Assembly (NCBI RefSeq): GCF_000527035.1
Contig: NZ_AZUK01000001.1
Location: 434,001-498,000 of the forward strand
Direction: 5' to 3'
DNA from: Tolumonas lignilytica
Lineage (GTDB): Bacteria; Pseudomonadota; Gammaproteobacteria; Enterobacterales; Aeromonadaceae
DNA length: 64,000 nucleotides
A program made the position numbers and the translations under genes. The notes below the pieces were generated by a model. That model was given only the letters and a program-made list of their open reading frames with translations. It did no database searches and was not told where the DNA came from. Below, in pieces: positions 50,040 to 58,905 of the stretch; the first letter of the stretch is position 1; every line of letters starts with the position of its first letter.

Positions 50040-51257
50040 TCAGTTAGACTCCGATGCTTTCGTGTTCTTATAATTGACCCTATTAAAATTATGCTCGACA
50101 TATTTTATCCCGCCGATATTTATACCTATAAACAGGAATAACAATTGAGAAACAGGACTTAACTCAAATATATTTGCGGTCATTGCATAAAGTAACATAC
50201 CGATAGGAAGAATTTTATCACGAGATAGGATGAAAGTTAAAACAACAAAAATGACAAATGGTATCAATGAGAAAAAACCCATACTAGCATACAAGGCAAG
50301 AAAGGTATTATCAGCGACAAAACCAGCATCCTGATTTGACAAGACAGCTTGAGCAGTAACTAGTCCAAAACGGCCACCATAAACAAAGTCATCAAATCCA
50401 GCACTATCGAAAAAGCTTGTTATTATCGATATTCTACCATTTAATGATTCGAAAACCGCATCTCCTCGCCCACTAAGCTGAGCTGCATATAGGAAAAAAA
50501 CCGAAATAGATATAATTAATAATGAAAACGATACTATTGATTTTACTAGTACATTGCGGCCAAATAACCGATCAGACACAGTATATGAGTACGCAACGAC
50601 TAGAGATAATAACCCAATAGTGCTAGTTGATAAAACCAATGAAAGAAGAGATATGAAAAACAGCCACCACTTTTCGCAGTGTTTAAAATAAAAAATTGCC
50701 AATAAAGAAAAAAGGCCAGATGTAGCGGGAACGATAAATATTCCAGGGGATCGCATCTCACCAAAAACAGGAAGCCCTACTGCCATGAGATACTGTACAA
50801 TTTGCAGAGTTAAATGGATAAGGAAAACGATGATGAAAGCCGTGCTTATCCTCTTATAATCAAAATAATAAGAAACAGATATACCAACTAGTAGATAAAC
50901 CAAACACAAATATGAGCGCAACCCGGAAATCGCACTAAAATAATCCCCGCTTCTGAGCGAAAAAAAGAATGAAAGAATTACAACAAACAAGAAAAAAAGT
51001 ATTGGAAATACAAATGGAATATTAAATTGATGGCGACAATCTTTATACTTCAAGAAGCCAATAAATAATAATATAAAGAATAAAACAAAAAAGACATCCT
51101 TATATAACTTCAAAGATGTAGGTGTTAACTGAATACTCCACCCGCGATAGGGAAGAAGACCATTCATCATTGCCACAACTTCAAATGAATTATTAACAGG
51201 CAAAAGAAAAATAAACAACGTTAACAAGACATAAAAAATATGTCCACGGCTATTCAA
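50040..51257 (-). CDS. wzy: O-antigen/polysaccharide polymerase Wzy (candidate)
   Basis: Highly hydrophobic, with about 10-12 helices and a large periplasmic loop (about 265-310, GRGDAVFESLNGRISI...FDDFVYGGRFGLV) containing the Arg-rich and DNTFLALYASMG segments typical of Wzy_C proteins. Sequence identity across Wzy families is low, so the call rests on topology and place in the operon. Start is TTG at 51257, overlapping the upstream stop (TTGA) behind GGGGGTGA. 405 residues, very AT-rich. Confidence 0.75.
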   Translation of the reverse strand: MNSRGHIFYVLLTLFIFLLPVNNSFEVVAMMNGLLPYRGWSIQLTPTSLKLYKDVFFVLFFILLFIGFLKYKDCRHQFNIPFVFPILFFLFVVILSFFFSLRSGDYFSAISGLRSYLCLVYLLVGISVSYYFDYKRISTAFIIVFLIHLTLQIVQYLMAVGLPVFGEMRSPGIFIVPATSGLFSLLAIFYFKHCEKWWLFFISLLSLVLSTSTIGLLSLVVAYSYTVSDRLFGRNVLVKSIVSFSLLIISISVFFLYAAQLSGRGDAVFESLNGRISIITSFFDSAGFDDFVYGGRFGLVTAQAVLSNQDAGFVADNTFLALYASMGFFSLIPFVIFVVLTFILSRDKILPIGMLLYAMTANIFELSPVSQLLFLFIGINIGGIKYVEHNFNRVNYKNTKASESN

Positions 51258-52324
51258 ATCTCACCCCCTACATCGAAGCTAGATTTAATTTTATTCTTTA
51301 TAACACTCAGCAACGAATATCCAAACTCTGAGTCAGGCTCAAGAACGTTCCCTTCCGCCCACTCGTTCCAAGATTTTATTGCTAAAAAATCAACCTGATA
51401 AATAATAGCATGTTGAAAAACATTATCCAGATGACTCGAAAATGTTTCGTTGTTGAAATTTTCTAGATAAGTACCTCTGTTACCATGTCTTGGTGTTGTA
51501 TCCCAACCAGAAAAAATAGCCGGAGATTCACTGGATTCAAAACTATCTTTTGAGGAAACTAATTTTCTGTAGTCATAACATATCGGCCCCATAAAATTCC
51601 AGTTGAACCTCTTTATTAATTGCTCCCGAATAAAAAAAAGAGGGTGCTTCCACTTTCTAACCGAAAAATATTTTGAACTACTAATGACTGCATTAAAGCT
51701 ATTAGCAAAAACATCTTCATTTGAGCTATTTTCAGCTACCCAGTAAATACCGCTAAATCCATTATTGATCGCAACAAACTCAAATGTCTCAATGAATAAC
51801 TGAAGATCTGGTACTGCTGAAGGCATGAATATTCCAAAAACAGGAGCATTATTGATTTTTATGTAATTATCTGTAACGAAATGAGATAAGCAGTCCATAG
51901 CATATGTATAATAATCTTTCTTCCCAAGATATTGCTGCTCCATCAATAGTATGTTTTTCCCTTTATTATACCAACTATGATTGGCCCAAATTAATGCATA
52001 CGGGAAATCAATACCATGGTCACGAACATACTCTTTAGGTTTAGAAAGCAATCGCTTCCCATTACCAAACCAATAGTCCCAAACAAAAAATCCATCAATG
52101 TGGTGATCTCTAGCAATTTTTGCCTGCCACTCCATAACATCCTTTGATGGCAATTCATATTGGTAATAAGGTGAAATAGGTTTTCTGATATTCTGACTTT
52201 TAAAGTAGGATTTAGCACTATTCAATGCAGTCCACTCGGTAAAACCTTCCCCCCACCATTCATTATTTTCTTGAATTTCATGAAACTGAGGAAGGTAATA
52301 AGCTAAAATTTTAGGCTTTTTCAT
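51254..52324 (-). CDS. WbsX-like / GH99-like glycan-cluster protein
   Basis: Recognised by ILAYYLPQFHEI and EWWGEGFTEWTALNSAKSYF at the N terminus, FFVWDYWFGNGKRLL, IWANHSWYN and the C-terminal IKSWNEWAEGNVLEPD. This is the WbsX/GH99-like family found in many O-antigen clusters. The fold is that of endo-acting alpha-mannosidase relatives, but the role in synthesis (transferase or trimming enzyme) is unsettled. No signal peptide, so cytoplasmic. 356 residues; overlaps wzy by four bases. Confidence 0.85.
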   Translation of the reverse strand: MKKPKILAYYLPQFHEIQENNEWWGEGFTEWTALNSAKSYFKSQNIRKPISPYYQYELPSKDVMEWQAKIARDHHIDGFFVWDYWFGNGKRLLSKPKEYVRDHGIDFPYALIWANHSWYNKGKNILLMEQQYLGKKDYYTYAMDCLSHFVTDNYIKINNAPVFGIFMPSAVPDLQLFIETFEFVAINNGFSGIYWVAENSSNEDVFANSFNAVISSSKYFSVRKWKHPLFFIREQLIKRFNWNFMGPICYDYRKLVSSKDSFESSESPAIFSGWDTTPRHGNRGTYLENFNNETFSSHLDNVFQHAIIYQVDFLAIKSWNEWAEGNVLEPDSEFGYSLLSVIKNKIKSSFDVGGEI

Positions 52325-52425
52325 TTTTTAACCAAATATTATCAAGGTCTACTATTAACAATTAGAAATCATATAGACAAAATAAGAAAAACAAAACCTG
52401 ACTATAAATATATATTGTGATAATC

Positions 52426-53022
52426 CTATTTAGTTTCATAATAGCGAATAACTCTAGCAGGAACTCCTGCAACAATGGTGTATGCAGGAATATCTTTTGT
52501 AACAACAGCATTAGCACCTACAATAGCACCATCTCCGATTTTTACATTAGGTAAAACAACAACACCATCGCCAAGCCAAACATTACGGCCAATGACTATT
52601 GGGCCTTTAGAGTACAATTTCCGCTCATTTGGTCCTGAAAAAGCATCAATGTGCTCTGTATTTCCATGATAATGATCCGATATATATACCTTACTACCTA
52701 ACAAGCACCCTGATGAGATAACTATGGAATCTAAAGCACCAATATGCACCCAGTCAGCAATAGTTACATCATCACCAAAAGTGATTGTGGAATTTGAATT
52801 CACTGCTTCAAGCCAACATCCCTGACCAGCTTGGAATCTATGGCCAAAGAGGATGTTGCCATGATTGATTAGTTTAATGTTATTCCAATTGAATGAAACA
52901 TCAGTTTTGTAAATAAAGTTATATGCAAGATTAAATAATTTACTTATAACGCGCCGTTTTAGGTTAAATAAAAATATAACCATTCCTTCTTTTTTAAAAT
53001 GTATAACCACTGATCGTAACAC
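52426..53022 (-). CDS. Hexapeptide-repeat O-acetyltransferase
   Basis: Left-handed beta-helix acetyltransferase predicted to acetylate a sugar in the repeat unit. Repeats are visible (ITFGDDVTIADWVHIGALDSIVISSG, IGRNVWLGDGVVVLPNVKIGDGAIVGANAVVTKDIP), with the catalytic His region SDHYHGN. Closest in style to maltose/WbbJ-type enzymes. 198 residues from a GTG at 53022 with GAGG seven bases upstream. AT-rich. Confidence 0.85.
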   Translation of the reverse strand: MLRSVVIHFKKEGMVIFLFNLKRRVISKLFNLAYNFIYKTDVSFNWNNIKLINHGNILFGHRFQAGQGCWLEAVNSNSTITFGDDVTIADWVHIGALDSIVISSGCLLGSKVYISDHYHGNTEHIDAFSGPNERKLYSKGPIVIGRNVWLGDGVVVLPNVKIGDGAIVGANAVVTKDIPAYTIVAGVPARVIRYYETK

Positions 53023-53129
53023 AAGACAACCTCATTAGATATGATTTTAAAAAAAGAGAATTGACATCAATAAATAATAAATATATAAAACATTAAAATT
53101 GAGGCCACACTTAAAAACAAAAAAGATAA

Positions 53130-54347
53130 TTATAGCTCATTATAAATATCAATTAACTCTTGAGAATGTTCATCAACCGTTTTTAACCTTTTAATATTTC
53201 CACTTAAATTATATACATCATCGATAGTTATAGAGTTCAGCCAAGAGATCGTATTTTCGATTTCAATTAAAGAATCCGGATGGAATAAATAACCTGTTTT
53301 TAAATGCTGAATAAAATCAGGGATACCTCCAACTTGAGTACCAACTACAGGAACGCCATTGTTTAAAAGTTCCATTACAACTTGTGGACCATTGTCTTCC
53401 CATATAGGAAGTACAAAACCGAGGTCTATATCGCAAAGAATTTTGCTTAGATTACTGGGAGAATAAGGGCCATTGTTTTTTATGTTATTTACTGCCAATA
53501 ATGAAGAATAATATTTATCCGCCCGTCCATAAAAACAAAAATTTATTAATTCATTCTTAACCTTAGATGCAATATCAATAAAAAGCTCAGCACCTTTATG
53601 TTTATTTAAGGTACCGAGAAATGCAACCTCAATACTCCCCTTCAATGATTTTTCTTTCTTTGCAAAATTATCCGCACTAGCGTTACCTATATTTAAAGTC
53701 AAATAATTAGGTGATGGCAAAAAATCAGAAAATATTTTTTCAACACCTTTCGATACGGGTAATATCTTTTTCGATCTTGAAAAAAAATCAGATATGAGAT
53801 TAGCACGTCTATTTAAATATTGATTCTCCATTTTAGGTGCTTTTATTTTCAATTTTCCTAGTAACTTTCTAATAAAATCAATATTTTCAAAAGAACTTAT
53901 ACATTTTTTACATTTTGTTAAGTCTATCCTTCTACAAGGACTACCATTACAATCCATCATAAATATTCTTGGACACACCAAATAATAGTCATGAAGGCTT
54001 ATAACATATTTAAACTTAGAATTGATAATAAAATTAATAAACCTTTCAGACACACCATATATTGAATGAAAATGAATCACATCTGGGTTTTCTTGCAATA
54101 TATAAGCCTCTAAAGCATCATCATCCTTATTCGCCTTACAAAACTTATATGAAAACCGCCTATATTTGTCCACATAAAACTCAAAATCAGGTTTAATGGA
54201 TGTACTAAAAACACCTTCCATTTGGGCAGAAATTATTTTAGAGTCAATCGATTTATTTATCAAATTTAAATGCAGATCTCTAACGTAATTAGTAATACCA
54301 CCCGGGTAATTTATATCAAATCCAGACGTGAAATTTATAACTTTCAT
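53130..54347 (-). CDS. Family 4 glycosyltransferase
   Basis: GT-B transferase. N-terminal FDINYPGGITNYVRDLHLN acceptor-side motif, HFHSIYGVSERFIN and SLHDYYLVCPRIFMMDC, followed by a cysteine cluster (C-x4-C style CNGSPCRRIDLTKCKKC). C-terminal donor motif LPIWEDNGPQVVMELLNNGVPVVGTQVGGIPDFIQH. I use ATG at 54347 (405 residues) with GAGG at five bases; an upstream TTG is weaker. Strongly AT-rich. Sugar unknown. Confidence 0.87.
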   Translation of the reverse strand: MKVINFTSGFDINYPGGITNYVRDLHLNLINKSIDSKIISAQMEGVFSTSIKPDFEFYVDKYRRFSYKFCKANKDDDALEAYILQENPDVIHFHSIYGVSERFINFIINSKFKYVISLHDYYLVCPRIFMMDCNGSPCRRIDLTKCKKCISSFENIDFIRKLLGKLKIKAPKMENQYLNRRANLISDFFSRSKKILPVSKGVEKIFSDFLPSPNYLTLNIGNASADNFAKKEKSLKGSIEVAFLGTLNKHKGAELFIDIASKVKNELINFCFYGRADKYYSSLLAVNNIKNNGPYSPSNLSKILCDIDLGFVLPIWEDNGPQVVMELLNNGVPVVGTQVGGIPDFIQHLKTGYLFHPDSLIEIENTISWLNSITIDDVYNLSGNIKRLKTVDEHSQELIDIYNEL

Positions 54348-54492
54348 TTTAACCTCAGTCAATTCAGTTTAATCTAAATGGCTTTATCATGAAATCAACA
54401 GAAAACAATCCAATTTTCATATACTATATAAGTCAAAAAATATATTATCGAACTAGGGCATTTAGAATTAATATAGTAAGAAAAATAACTTT

Positions 54493-54552
54493 CAACTTTT
54501 CAACTTTTCAACTTTTCAACTTTTCAACTTTTCAACTTTTCAACTTTTCAAC
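54493..54552. repeat. 8-bp tandem repeat (CAACTTTT x 7.5)
   Basis: Seven perfect copies of CAACTTTT on the plus strand plus a half copy, with a further partial copy at the left. It covers the last codons and stop of glf and the start of the spacer before the GT4 gene. Perfect purity suggests recent slippage. Because the glf stop lies within the first three units entered, copy-number change would not alter the glf product. Confidence 0.95.
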
Positions 54553-55632
54553 AAAATATAATGCAGATTTAATAACTTGATGCATATCATAATACTTATA
54601 CTCAGCTAAACGACCACCAAAGAAAATGTTTTTTTCATTCTTTGCCAAGAGGCAGTATTTTTTAAATAATTCCATATTCTTATCGTCATTCACAGGGTAG
54701 TAAGGTTCATCGCCTTCTTTCCATTCAGAGGGGTACTCTTTTGTAATAATTGTGTGATCAGTTTCAACTTGGTCGAAATGTTTATGCTCAATAATTCGAG
54801 TGAAAGGAATATTTTCTTCAGTATAATTTACTACAGCATTACCTTGATAATTATCAATAGCTAATTCTTCTGTCTCAAATCGTAAAGAGCGGTATTCAAG
54901 TTTTCCAAAACAATATTGATAGTACTCATCAATAGGACCAGTATAAATAATTTTATCTGCTAACTTATCTAATTCAGTACGTTTAGCCATGAAATCGATA
55001 CCCAATTTAACTTCTATACCAGCTAGTATATGTTCAACTAACTTTGTATATCCACCAATAGGAACACCTTGGTATTTATCAGAAAAATAGTTGTTATCAT
55101 AAGTGAATCTGACCGGCAAGCGCCGAATAATAAAAGCTGGTAATTCAGTTGCCTTTCTTCCCCATTGTTTTTCTGTATAACCTTTAATCAAGGCTTCATA
55201 AATATCTCGACCAACTAATGATATTGCTTGTTCCTCTAAATTTTGCGGTTCTTTGCCATCCATTTCTTTTCGCTGTTCAGCAATTTTAGCTGCCGCTTCG
55301 CTAGGTGTTTTGGTACCCCATAATTGATAGAATGTATTCATATTGAAAGGCAAATTATATAATCTACCTAAATAATTCGCCAATGGTGAATTTGTAAAAC
55401 GATTGAACTCAACAAAAGAGTTAACATAGTCCCAAATTTCTTTATCATTAGTATGAAATATGTGAGCGCCATATTTATGAACTTGAATACCATTATAGTT
55501 TTCTGTATAAACATTCCCACCAATGTGCTCTCTTTTCTCTATAACAAGAACTTTTTTACCCATCTTATTCAATTCATGAGCACTCACTGCACCAAAAAGA
55601 CCTGCACCAACAATCAGATAATCATATTTCAT
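54532..55632 (-). CDS. glf: UDP-galactopyranose mutase
   Basis: FAD enzyme that converts UDP-Galp to UDP-Galf. N-terminal FAD motif YLIVGAGLFGAVSAHEL, then KVLVIEKREHIGGNVYTEN, GAHIFHTND, ELPAFIIRRLPVRFTYDNNYF and the C-terminal RLAEYKYYDMHQVI. 366 residues, the family length. Its last codons are encoded by an 8-bp tandem repeat. The start at 55632 overlaps the end of wzx by 11 bases. Confidence 0.95.
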   Translation of the reverse strand: MKYDYLIVGAGLFGAVSAHELNKMGKKVLVIEKREHIGGNVYTENYNGIQVHKYGAHIFHTNDKEIWDYVNSFVEFNRFTNSPLANYLGRLYNLPFNMNTFYQLWGTKTPSEAAAKIAEQRKEMDGKEPQNLEEQAISLVGRDIYEALIKGYTEKQWGRKATELPAFIIRRLPVRFTYDNNYFSDKYQGVPIGGYTKLVEHILAGIEVKLGIDFMAKRTELDKLADKIIYTGPIDEYYQYCFGKLEYRSLRFETEELAIDNYQGNAVVNYTEENIPFTRIIEHKHFDQVETDHTIITKEYPSEWKEGDEPYYPVNDDKNMELFKKYCLLAKNEKNIFFGGRLAEYKYYDMHQVIKSALYFVEKLKS

Positions 55633-56881
55633 GTATTTTCTTCCTAAAAATCGGAATTTTCCGCTTCAAAATTACTATTAACATAACTGCTGTGACAAAT
55701 ATTTCTGTGATAAATATCGTTACAGCTGCTCCATTCTGAGCATAACGATCTGTGAGTGGAAAAATAAAAACAAGACTAACAATTCCTGAAATTATCAATA
55801 TCCGACTAAAAATGAAATTCAACCCAAGAGTGAGCAAAGTTTGAATTCCGAAAACATTACTTAACCCAATAATAAATGGTAACCAGGCAAGCCATTTCAA
55901 AACAATAATAGAGGGAATATAACTCGAATGATAGGCAATCAAGATGATAGGTTTGGCCAACAAGAAAAGACTCAGACTCAATAAAAATGTACCTCCACCT
56001 TGAATTATTAATAATTTTCTAATTAAAAAATATGCTTTAATTGGTTCGGAAGCCATTAATGCATTTATTCTTGGATATATTGCTTGGGATATTGGTGTTA
56101 TTAATCCTTGCGCGGCCTGACGAATTTTATCTGCCGCAACAAAATAACCTACTGCCACTGGGCCTGCGATAACACCTAAAATGACTGTTGTAGTTACTGT
56201 ATATAAACTAATCGCAGCGGTAGATAAAAAAATATGCCATCCAAGCTTAAATTCTTGCTTTACGCCTAAAAAGGAAGGTTGAACCCATTCAATCCATCCA
56301 TATTTTTTTATAGCAAGTAATGCTATTACTCCTGAAAGGACAAATGTGCATCCACTAATCAATGCGGCTATATTTGCATCTGTATTACTTTTAACAAGAA
56401 AAAAGATGAGAGGGATGGCTAACATTTTAGCTGAAATATTAGCGATTGCTATCATACCCATCTTTTCTTTTCCCTGAAAAAGCCATATGGGAAATAATAC
56501 ATTACCTAACACCATAAAATATGCGTAAAACAAAATATCCCTGTATCCGTTAATTTTATCAAAAACTCCAGAAACGAAAATAAGCAGAAGAAAACCAAAG
56601 GCCAACAAAATGCACCGACATGTCATTACATTCCAAAATAGCTTACTAACTTTATATTTTTCATTTTTAATTACTGCTATCTGTTTTGTTGCAGATAAAT
56701 TAAAACCATAATCAGATAGCAAGACAAAATATTGTATGAATGCTAAAGAAAAACTTAACCCTCCATAACCAACTGGACCTAACACTCTGACTAAATATGG
56801 TAATGTCATAAGAGGAATTATATAATTTGCACCTTGAACACTAATCAATGACAAGATATTTTTTATAAGGTTTTTATTCAA
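55622..56881 (-). CDS. wzx: Polysaccharide flippase Wzx
   Basis: Polytopic MATE/MVF-type protein (about 12 helices) that flips the lipid-linked unit. N-terminal ILSLISVQGANYIIPLMTLPYLVRVLGPVGYG is typical of O-antigen flippases. 419 residues. The start appears to be TTG at 56881 with GAAGAG upstream; no early in-frame ATG fits. First gene after the 2-kb gap with the IS30 remnant, so its promoter is uncertain. Confidence 0.88.
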   Translation of the reverse strand: MNKNLIKNILSLISVQGANYIIPLMTLPYLVRVLGPVGYGGLSFSLAFIQYFVLLSDYGFNLSATKQIAVIKNEKYKVSKLFWNVMTCRCILLAFGFLLLIFVSGVFDKINGYRDILFYAYFMVLGNVLFPIWLFQGKEKMGMIAIANISAKMLAIPLIFFLVKSNTDANIAALISGCTFVLSGVIALLAIKKYGWIEWVQPSFLGVKQEFKLGWHIFLSTAAISLYTVTTTVILGVIAGPVAVGYFVAADKIRQAAQGLITPISQAIYPRINALMASEPIKAYFLIRKLLIIQGGGTFLLSLSLFLLAKPIILIAYHSSYIPSIIVLKWLAWLPFIIGLSNVFGIQTLLTLGLNFIFSRILIISGIVSLVFIFPLTDRYAQNGAAVTIFITEIFVTAVMLIVILKRKIPIFRKKIHEI

Positions 56882-57728
56882 AACAAATCTCTTCAGTATA
56901 AGTTTTTGTTTATAAAGACTTCAAATATTGTAGACATTCGACATTTAAATCATGCCAACCACTAATCAGTTCAAAACCAGTAAACATTCATTTTATTTTA
57001 TGAATGTGGTATATAGTTTCTAATTGTTTTTTCAAAATTGTTCATTATGCGCAACCGCATGTAATCTTCGGTCAGCTATAATCTACGCACCACATTTAAA
57101 TACATGAAAAAACTAAAGTAACTTATCTGGATGATACAGAACGCGTTAAGGCACTTATTGGGTTAAGCAACTATTATTCTCTTTATCTTGTTCACTTTAG
57201 ACTCAATTTTCACAACCATCATCGAACAAAACCTGCAAAGACTAAATCGGCTTACCGTACCACCGTGTCATTTTATCAGAAAATGGTAGATCTAGTAGAT
57301 GTTATTTTTTGCCGTTACTACCAATGTCAATCAAGTAAAATCATAAAGCTCCACAGTCTGAAAGAATTTGCAATCGAACTCCATATCCGTCTGTCGATTT
57401 TACTTTTTATTACTCCTGCTTCAAAACCTTTCTACGCCGTTAATACGTTCATATCTAGAAGCCTACATACAAATGCTAAATTTCCTGCCACTGCATCTTT
57501 GGTTATTTGGATTTTATTTTCTCACATCGATTTGACAGCTCAGTAAGTATCATCTAATGGGACGAAGCTTGAGTATTAATATTCATCATTACGAGTTTTC
57601 ATTGCTTGCATGATTTTATGCTTCAAGCACCAAGTAGTATTGACGAAATGACTAGTTGACGCGATAACTCCGGTGTTGAAATCCCATTTTTTCCTAAGAA
57701 GGATCCTAATATCATGAGACTGCAACAT
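56882..57728. other. 847-base stretch without a recognisable gene
   Basis: AT-rich region between wzx and the decayed IS30 transposase. The only notable content is an open stretch on the plus strand from about 57100 to 57546 (about 147 codons, first ATG at 57265) whose translation I do not recognise. It has no ribosome site. It may be a fragment of a lost gene or chance. No promoter for wzx could be fixed here with confidence. Confidence 0.5.
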
Positions 57729-58691
57729 TCATAGTGTGCGTTCATGGTAACTTCGCTCTGGGGTTATAAAGCCTAATCTTTTCCTCGGCCGCGAGTTTTA
57801 TCTTTTGGCTATCGCATCGCAATCCGCCAGTTTTAGCCATGACATACTTCTCTTTTTCGGCAAGTATTATCTGATCAAGCCATTGGTGTTTTCATTGATT
57901 CCTCGCTCCCACAAATGATATGGAGTCGCAAAGTAAAACGCCACTCCGAGGCTTGCTCTATGACTTCATATTGGTGAAATTCAGTACCGTTATCTGCGGT
58001 GATGGTCTTAAATTCTTTGCCTGAGTACTGTATCAGTTCTATTACGCGTCGATTCAGACTTTCCGTTGTCCGGTCATTCAATTGACCTATCAATGTATAA
58101 TCAGTGATTCGTTCTACTAGCGTGACGATACAGTGTTTACTGCCACAACCCATGACCGTATCGATTTCCCAATGGCCTATCTCTGTACGGTGTTCCACTT
58201 CTGGTGGTCGTTCACTGATACGCCTTTTATTACGCAAACGTCCGCGGCTGTCCTTGCTCCGGTAGCATTTCCGTCTTTGTTTTCTGCATAGCGCAGCTTT
58301 TTCCATAGGCCACCACCATTCAATTTATCGGCCCAGATATATTGATAAATCGATTCATGGCTGACGATTTTGTAATGATGTCTCTTGAAAAATCCGACGA
58401 TTTGTTCTGGACTCCATTCCAGATTGAGCAACATTTCAACGATGATGAAATCTTCAGGTTTAAGCCTTTTATTTCGTCTTAAGTGCCTTCGTCTGGTTTG
58501 GTTCTACATTGTGCTTTGCTGGGTCGGTAACAGCCAGCGGTCCCCAGCAGGCATTTCTTCGGGACAGTTCCCGACCGATAGTACTACGGTGACGACCTAA
58601 CGCTTTGGCTATCTAGGCATTACTCAGCACTTGCTTTCTTTAAGGCTGAAAGCATATATCTTTCAACCTCGGTGAGTTCTTGATATTTCAT
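57729..58691 (-). pseudogene. Decayed IS30-family transposase
   Basis: Translating in pieces recovers a full-length IS30-type transposase of about 320 codons. The N terminus MKYQELTEVERYMLSALKKA begins at 58691. Next come NLEWSPEQIVGFFKRHHYKIVS, HWEIDTVMG (first catalytic Asp), ITADNGTEFHQYE (second Asp) and, in a shifted frame, FATPYHLWERGINENTNG (catalytic Glu), ending SYHERTL at 57729. At least two frameshifts (near 58180-58300 and 57900-57960) and several in-frame stops destroy it. Terminal inverted repeats could not be fixed, so the element's ends are uncertain, roughly 57640-58790. Confidence 0.85.
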
Positions 58692-58905
58692 TGTTCTTCA
58701 CTTCTTGGTCGGAGCGAAGAAACCATTATCACAGCTAGCCGTTTCTAGCTTCTGCTGTGTTGCATTTAGTATATGAATCCGCCAAAAATAACAAGCATTA
58801 ATCAGGGACACATTAAATAATTAACACTAATGAAGAATTTACTTGTAACACACTACGTTTCAACAATTTATTGCATTTCCCCAAAACCCTGATTTGTAGC
58901 CGTAT

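Noticed and set aside
54389-54580. Plus-strand open frame through the 8-bp repeat (NFSTFQLF repeats)
   Set aside because: Generated by the tandem repeat; no ribosome site and it overlaps the true glf end.
56887-56918. TTGAAG-N18-TATACT promoter before wzx
   Set aside because: It would start transcription about seven bases from the TTG start codon, leaving no room for the ribosome site.
57640-58790. Terminal inverted repeats of the IS30 relic
   Set aside because: Candidate ends near 57650 and 58765 pair only about half their bases, so borders and target duplication cannot be set.
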